Source of the DNA: Anammoximicrobium sp964486845
GTDB taxonomy: Bacteria; Planctomycetota; Planctomycetia; Pirellulales; Pirellulaceae
Length of the DNA stretch: 7,822 bases
Assembly (NCBI GenBank): GCA_964486845.1
Contig: CAZAQY010000342.1
Location: 1-7,822, forward strand
Direction: 5' to 3'
How positions within the stretch are numbered: position 1 is the stretch's first letter; the number at the start of each line of letters is the position of its first letter. This document shows positions 5,311-7,822 of this stretch, piece by piece. The translations under genes and the position numbers were made by a program. A model generated the notes under the pieces. The model worked only from the letters and a program-made list of their open reading frames with translations, was not told where the DNA came from and searched no databases.

Positions 5311-6969
5311 ATGGAATCGCGAGATGTGTTGGCATTCATCAAGAAGTACTGGCGTCATCCGGTGACCGTGATCGCCGGGTGTGGCATTGCGGTCTTGATC
5401 CTACACCTGTTCGGGCTGCTAATTCCTCTCCTCCGGTTGGTCTTTACTATACTGCTGACCATTGCCGCCCTGGGCCTTCTGTACTCGATCATTCGGTTTG
5501 CCCTTCGCAGGAGGGCATTGGCTCGTGGGGAGAAGGCACAAGGCGGCTCCCGCGACAACAAGATCGGCTGGGCGTGCAGTGGTGTGGTAGCACTCTGCGT
5601 GGCGATTCTGCTGTTACTACCATCGTCCAAGACGCGAGACAATGCAGAACCCAGCGTTGCAAGAAATCGCGATGATAATCGGGATGACACCAGAGCTGAT
5701 CGAGACTCACCGATCGAAAAAACGGAATCACCCAAGAGATCCACTCAACCACCGGAGGCACACTCACAAGAGGTTAGTCGCCAATCTGATCGCGACACGT
5801 CCGAAGTCAAGGACGCCAAAGCAGTCAAGTTGACAGAATATCCAGCACGGCCAACGGGAAATCCACGAGCGGGCGCCCAGTCACAATACTCTTTTGATGA
5901 GATAGTGGCCAAGAACAGGCGTCGTGCAGAAGCACTTCTTCCGAAGATCACAGTCCTTTACGCAGACATCCTGACTCTGAAGAAATACCACCAAGCTCTG
6001 GCCACGTTCACTTCTAGTCCGATGTTTCGTTCCGAGCAGGCTCCTGCAGATGTGAAGGACTTCAGAAACACGTTTGCGTTGACTCTCAATGAGTACATGA
6101 GCGGCGATGGCTGCCACTGGGTTGCTAGTGGTGATGACCGCGATTCACTGGACGAAGCTGACCTCGGTGTAGTGTTCTTTCACTCCTTGGCCGGTGAGAA
6201 GGCTTTCCGCGAGCAAAGGGCACAGGACAGTAAGCGGCAGGATTTGGACTCGAAGCTGGTCTTCGCCAAACCGAAATCGACCGGGAAGAGCGAAGCCTAC
6301 CGGGATGGTCTACACCGGATTATTAGCATGCACAGTGGCTGCCTGAATGGCACGATCATGTCAACCGGATATGAGCCATCGGCTCAACGGGTTCCTGAAG
6401 CGGTCATCATACAATTGAAGACGTTACCTGATCCCGATTCAGTGCTTGCTTGCTGGAATCGTTGCCGGGATGCCTTTAGGGAACTTCACGACGCATACAT
6501 GGAAATGAGCAACTCCTACGAACCACCCCCAGCGAAGACTAAGGACGATGGCTCGCTGGTGTATGTCGGAGGCATCACGCATATAGTCAACGGAGATGAG
6601 TACTACATCGAGAACAAGGTCATAAAGATCCCTAAGAAGTACTTGCACCTTTACTCTGAAGGATCGGATGGTGCCAACAAGGTAGGAATCATGGGCAACT
6701 TTCGGTTTGTTGGCAACGCCAAGGGGAAGAACGCCTTTGGTGCTGCGGTTAACGTCGAGTTGTATGAATGCGATACGGCGTCAGCTGAGTCGCAATTGGC
6801 TGAGGAATTTGCGAAAAGAGACCCGAAGTATCGGGCATACCGCGAGAAGTTCCTGCATCCAGAATTCAACGAAGTCCTAGAGGATAGGCCGCTTGAGGCA
6901 ATGCTTCTAACCTACCGCAAGCTCGTTGGTGATGAGGCTTTCAACAAGGCAATTCAGCGTGCTAAGTAG
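5311..6969 (+). CDS. Large membrane-anchored protein of unknown function
   Basis: The 552-residue product starts with three likely membrane helices (about 17-38, 40-64 and 84-104). The first two form a hairpin and are followed by a basic stretch (RRRALARG). Residues 105-190 are a highly charged, Arg/Asp/Ser-rich linker, probably disordered. From about 190 a large soluble region follows. It has a helical part (EALLPKITVLYADILTLKKYHQAL as two segments), two Cys (GDGCHW, HSGCLNG), and a beta-rich part with VYVGGITHIVNGDEYYIENKV and KVGIMGNFRFVGNAKGKNAFG near 410-475, then a helical tail. I do not recognise any of these domains. GGAG six bases before ATG supports the start. It lies 59 bp after the 4535 gene and 62 bp before the 7032 gene in the same direction, suggesting one operon. 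Its codon third positions look less GC-rich than those of its neighbours, a possible sign of separate acquisition. It lacks the Ala/Lys module of the flanking two genes. Confidence 0.75.
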   Translation: MESRDVLAFIKKYWRHPVTVIAGCGIAVLILHLFGLLIPLLRLVFTILLTIAALGLLYSIIRFALRRRALARGEKAQGGSRDNKIGWACSGVVALCVAILLLLPSSKTRDNAEPSVARNRDDNRDDTRADRDSPIEKTESPKRSTQPPEAHSQEVSRQSDRDTSEVKDAKAVKLTEYPARPTGNPRAGAQSQYSFDEIVAKNRRRAEALLPKITVLYADILTLKKYHQALATFTSSPMFRSEQAPADVKDFRNTFALTLNEYMSGDGCHWVASGDDRDSLDEADLGVVFFHSLAGEKAFREQRAQDSKRQDLDSKLVFAKPKSTGKSEAYRDGLHRIISMHSGCLNGTIMSTGYEPSAQRVPEAVIIQLKTLPDPDSVLACWNRCRDAFRELHDAYMEMSNSYEPPPAKTKDDGSLVYVGGITHIVNGDEYYIENKVIKIPKKYLHLYSEGSDGANKVGIMGNFRFVGNAKGKNAFGAAVNVELYECDTASAESQLAEEFAKRDPKYRAYREKFLHPEFNEVLEDRPLEAMLLTYRKLVGDEAFNKAIQRAK

Positions 6970-7031
6970 TCAATTTCGCGGATGGGCGTTCGGCGGCCTC
7001 CCCTGTCGGTAAAGCGTGAGGAGTTGAGCAC

Positions 7032-7652
7032 ATGACAAGCCCTGAGGGCAAGACACCGGGCGATCAACCGGATCTTGGCAAAGCAGCCAAGGACTTCTGG
7101 GCCGCCGCCAAAGCCAAAGCCAAGGAAGTCGGCGGCAAGGCGGCAGAGAAGGCAAAAGACGTGGGAGCCAAAGCCATAGAGGAAGCTAAGCACGTGCAGG
7201 ATACCGGCCAACCGGGCAAGGCTCCCGCCGACCAGGCGAGCAACCTAAAGACCAAGGCGCTCGACATTTGGCGACGAGCGCCAACCTTGGTCGTGGTCAG
7301 CGGCATCGGCATTCTGGTCCTGTGTTCATCTTGTTGCATCTGTACTGGCGTCGCATCGCTGCTATTCAAGAGTCCAGACGGGAGCACCGAGAGCAGCCGA
7401 GGCGTCCGAACACCAACAGGCCAGATTACCGACTTGCGTAAGCAGTTGTTGGACACGGCCCGGCGAATGGATGGGGACTTCGTCGAGGTTGTTGCAGACA
7501 TCGTGGACGCAGTCGAGACTGGCGATCAGCCGTGGTCGGTAGCGGACAAACGGATGTACGAGTTCCGCCCAGGCCACCATCAGTTTGCCAGCGAGACGAT
7601 CGCTGCGTACGAAAGATGGAAGGCTGCCAGAATTTCGGCGGAGCGAGAGTAG
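7032..7652 (+). CDS. Single-pass membrane protein, shares the Ala/Lys-rich N-terminal module
   Basis: The 206-residue product begins with the same module as the 4535 gene: PDL at 13-15, then AAKAKAKEVG at 25-34. The match is gap-free over the first 48 residues, with LEA-like AKDVGAKAIEEAKH continuing it. A linker (55-80) and a basic WRRAP lead into a membrane helix at about 84-112 with an unusual Cys cluster (LCSSCCIC). The C-terminal 90 residues are mostly helical (ITDLRKQLLDTARRMDGDFVE, VADIVDAVET) and unlike those of the first protein. GAGGAG eight bases before ATG supports the start. It is the third gene of the probable operon. Shared module plus different C-terminal domain suggests module shuffling or an old duplication followed by C-terminal replacement. 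Function unknown; a membrane-surface or scaffold role for the amphipathic part is only a guess. Confidence 0.75.
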   Translation: MTSPEGKTPGDQPDLGKAAKDFWAAAKAKAKEVGGKAAEKAKDVGAKAIEEAKHVQDTGQPGKAPADQASNLKTKALDIWRRAPTLVVVSGIGILVLCSSCCICTGVASLLFKSPDGSTESSRGVRTPTGQITDLRKQLLDTARRMDGDFVEVVADIVDAVETGDQPWSVADKRMYEFRPGHHQFASETIAAYERWKAARISAERE

Positions 7653-7822
7653 TTGGACAGGAATCACCGTCGTTCTCAGGCAAACCTACGGGCAGACGAA
7701 CCGACTGCCCTGTCCCGAGCACGCGGGGTAGCCTGGGAGCGACGGCGATGACGCACGTATTTGAAACAAGCAACAAACCGTTCCACAGAACGGATCAACG
7801 AGGGGCTGGCGGACCGTAGCCG
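7653..7822. other. Gene-free end of window with small hairpins
   Basis: No gene is supported here. GGGCAG (7690-7695) and CTGCCC (7705-7710) pair around 9 nt, 38 bp after the operon's last stop, and could be a terminator, though no T-run follows. A second perfect stem, CCGTTC/GAACGG (7778-7783 and 7788-7793, CACA loop), lies near the window end. A 23-codon frame from 7748 has no Shine-Dalgarno sequence and looks like read-through of repeat-like DNA. Confidence 0.4.

Noticed and set aside
7748..7819. Short 23-codon gene at the window end
   Set aside because: It has no ribosome binding site, its frame crosses a hairpin, and its translation looks like read-through of repeat-like DNA.

Overview
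The window most likely comes from a planctomycete, probably of the Gemmata group. This rests on the GC-rich coding style, on recognising the primase, helix-turn-helix and integrase protein types, and on the Ala/Lys-rich membrane proteins at the right. No rRNA or universal marker gene is present, so the assignment is an inference from protein style.

Left part (1-2840): an integrative mobile element. It holds the 3' end of a RepB-type (archaeo-eukaryotic primase superfamily) primase gene, a small MerR/excisionase-like DNA-binding protein, and a convergent tyrosine integrase whose 3' end overlaps the small gene by 27 bp. Between the integrase and position 2840 lie a set of TGTCAG motifs, a hairpin-plus-T-run terminator, and the 3' portion of a tRNA-Leu gene (anticodon GAG, minus strand). 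The tRNA match stops abruptly in the anticodon arm, as expected for an integrase attachment site. Together these genes would excise or integrate the element at tRNA-Leu and prime its replication.

Middle part (2840-4534): mostly non-coding. It contains a pyrimidine-rich tract with short direct repeats (three TGTCCC copies at exact 11-bp steps), paired GC-rich hairpins, one minus-strand gene for a small protein with a PD-(D/E)XK-nuclease-like signature, and a stretch of about 750 bp without a gene but with several inverted repeats. The largest is an imperfect palindrome of about 101 nt at 4221-4321.

Right part (4535-7652): three genes in the same direction, each with a good Shine-Dalgarno sequence and separated by only about 60 bp, probably one operon. 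The first and third encode single-pass membrane proteins with the same N-terminal Ala/Lys-rich amphipathic module (30 of the first 48 residues identical without gaps) but unrelated C-terminal halves. The middle gene encodes a 552-residue protein with three predicted membrane segments and a large unrecognised C-terminal domain. Their function is unknown. This operon and the structured DNA before it are the least explained parts of the window.
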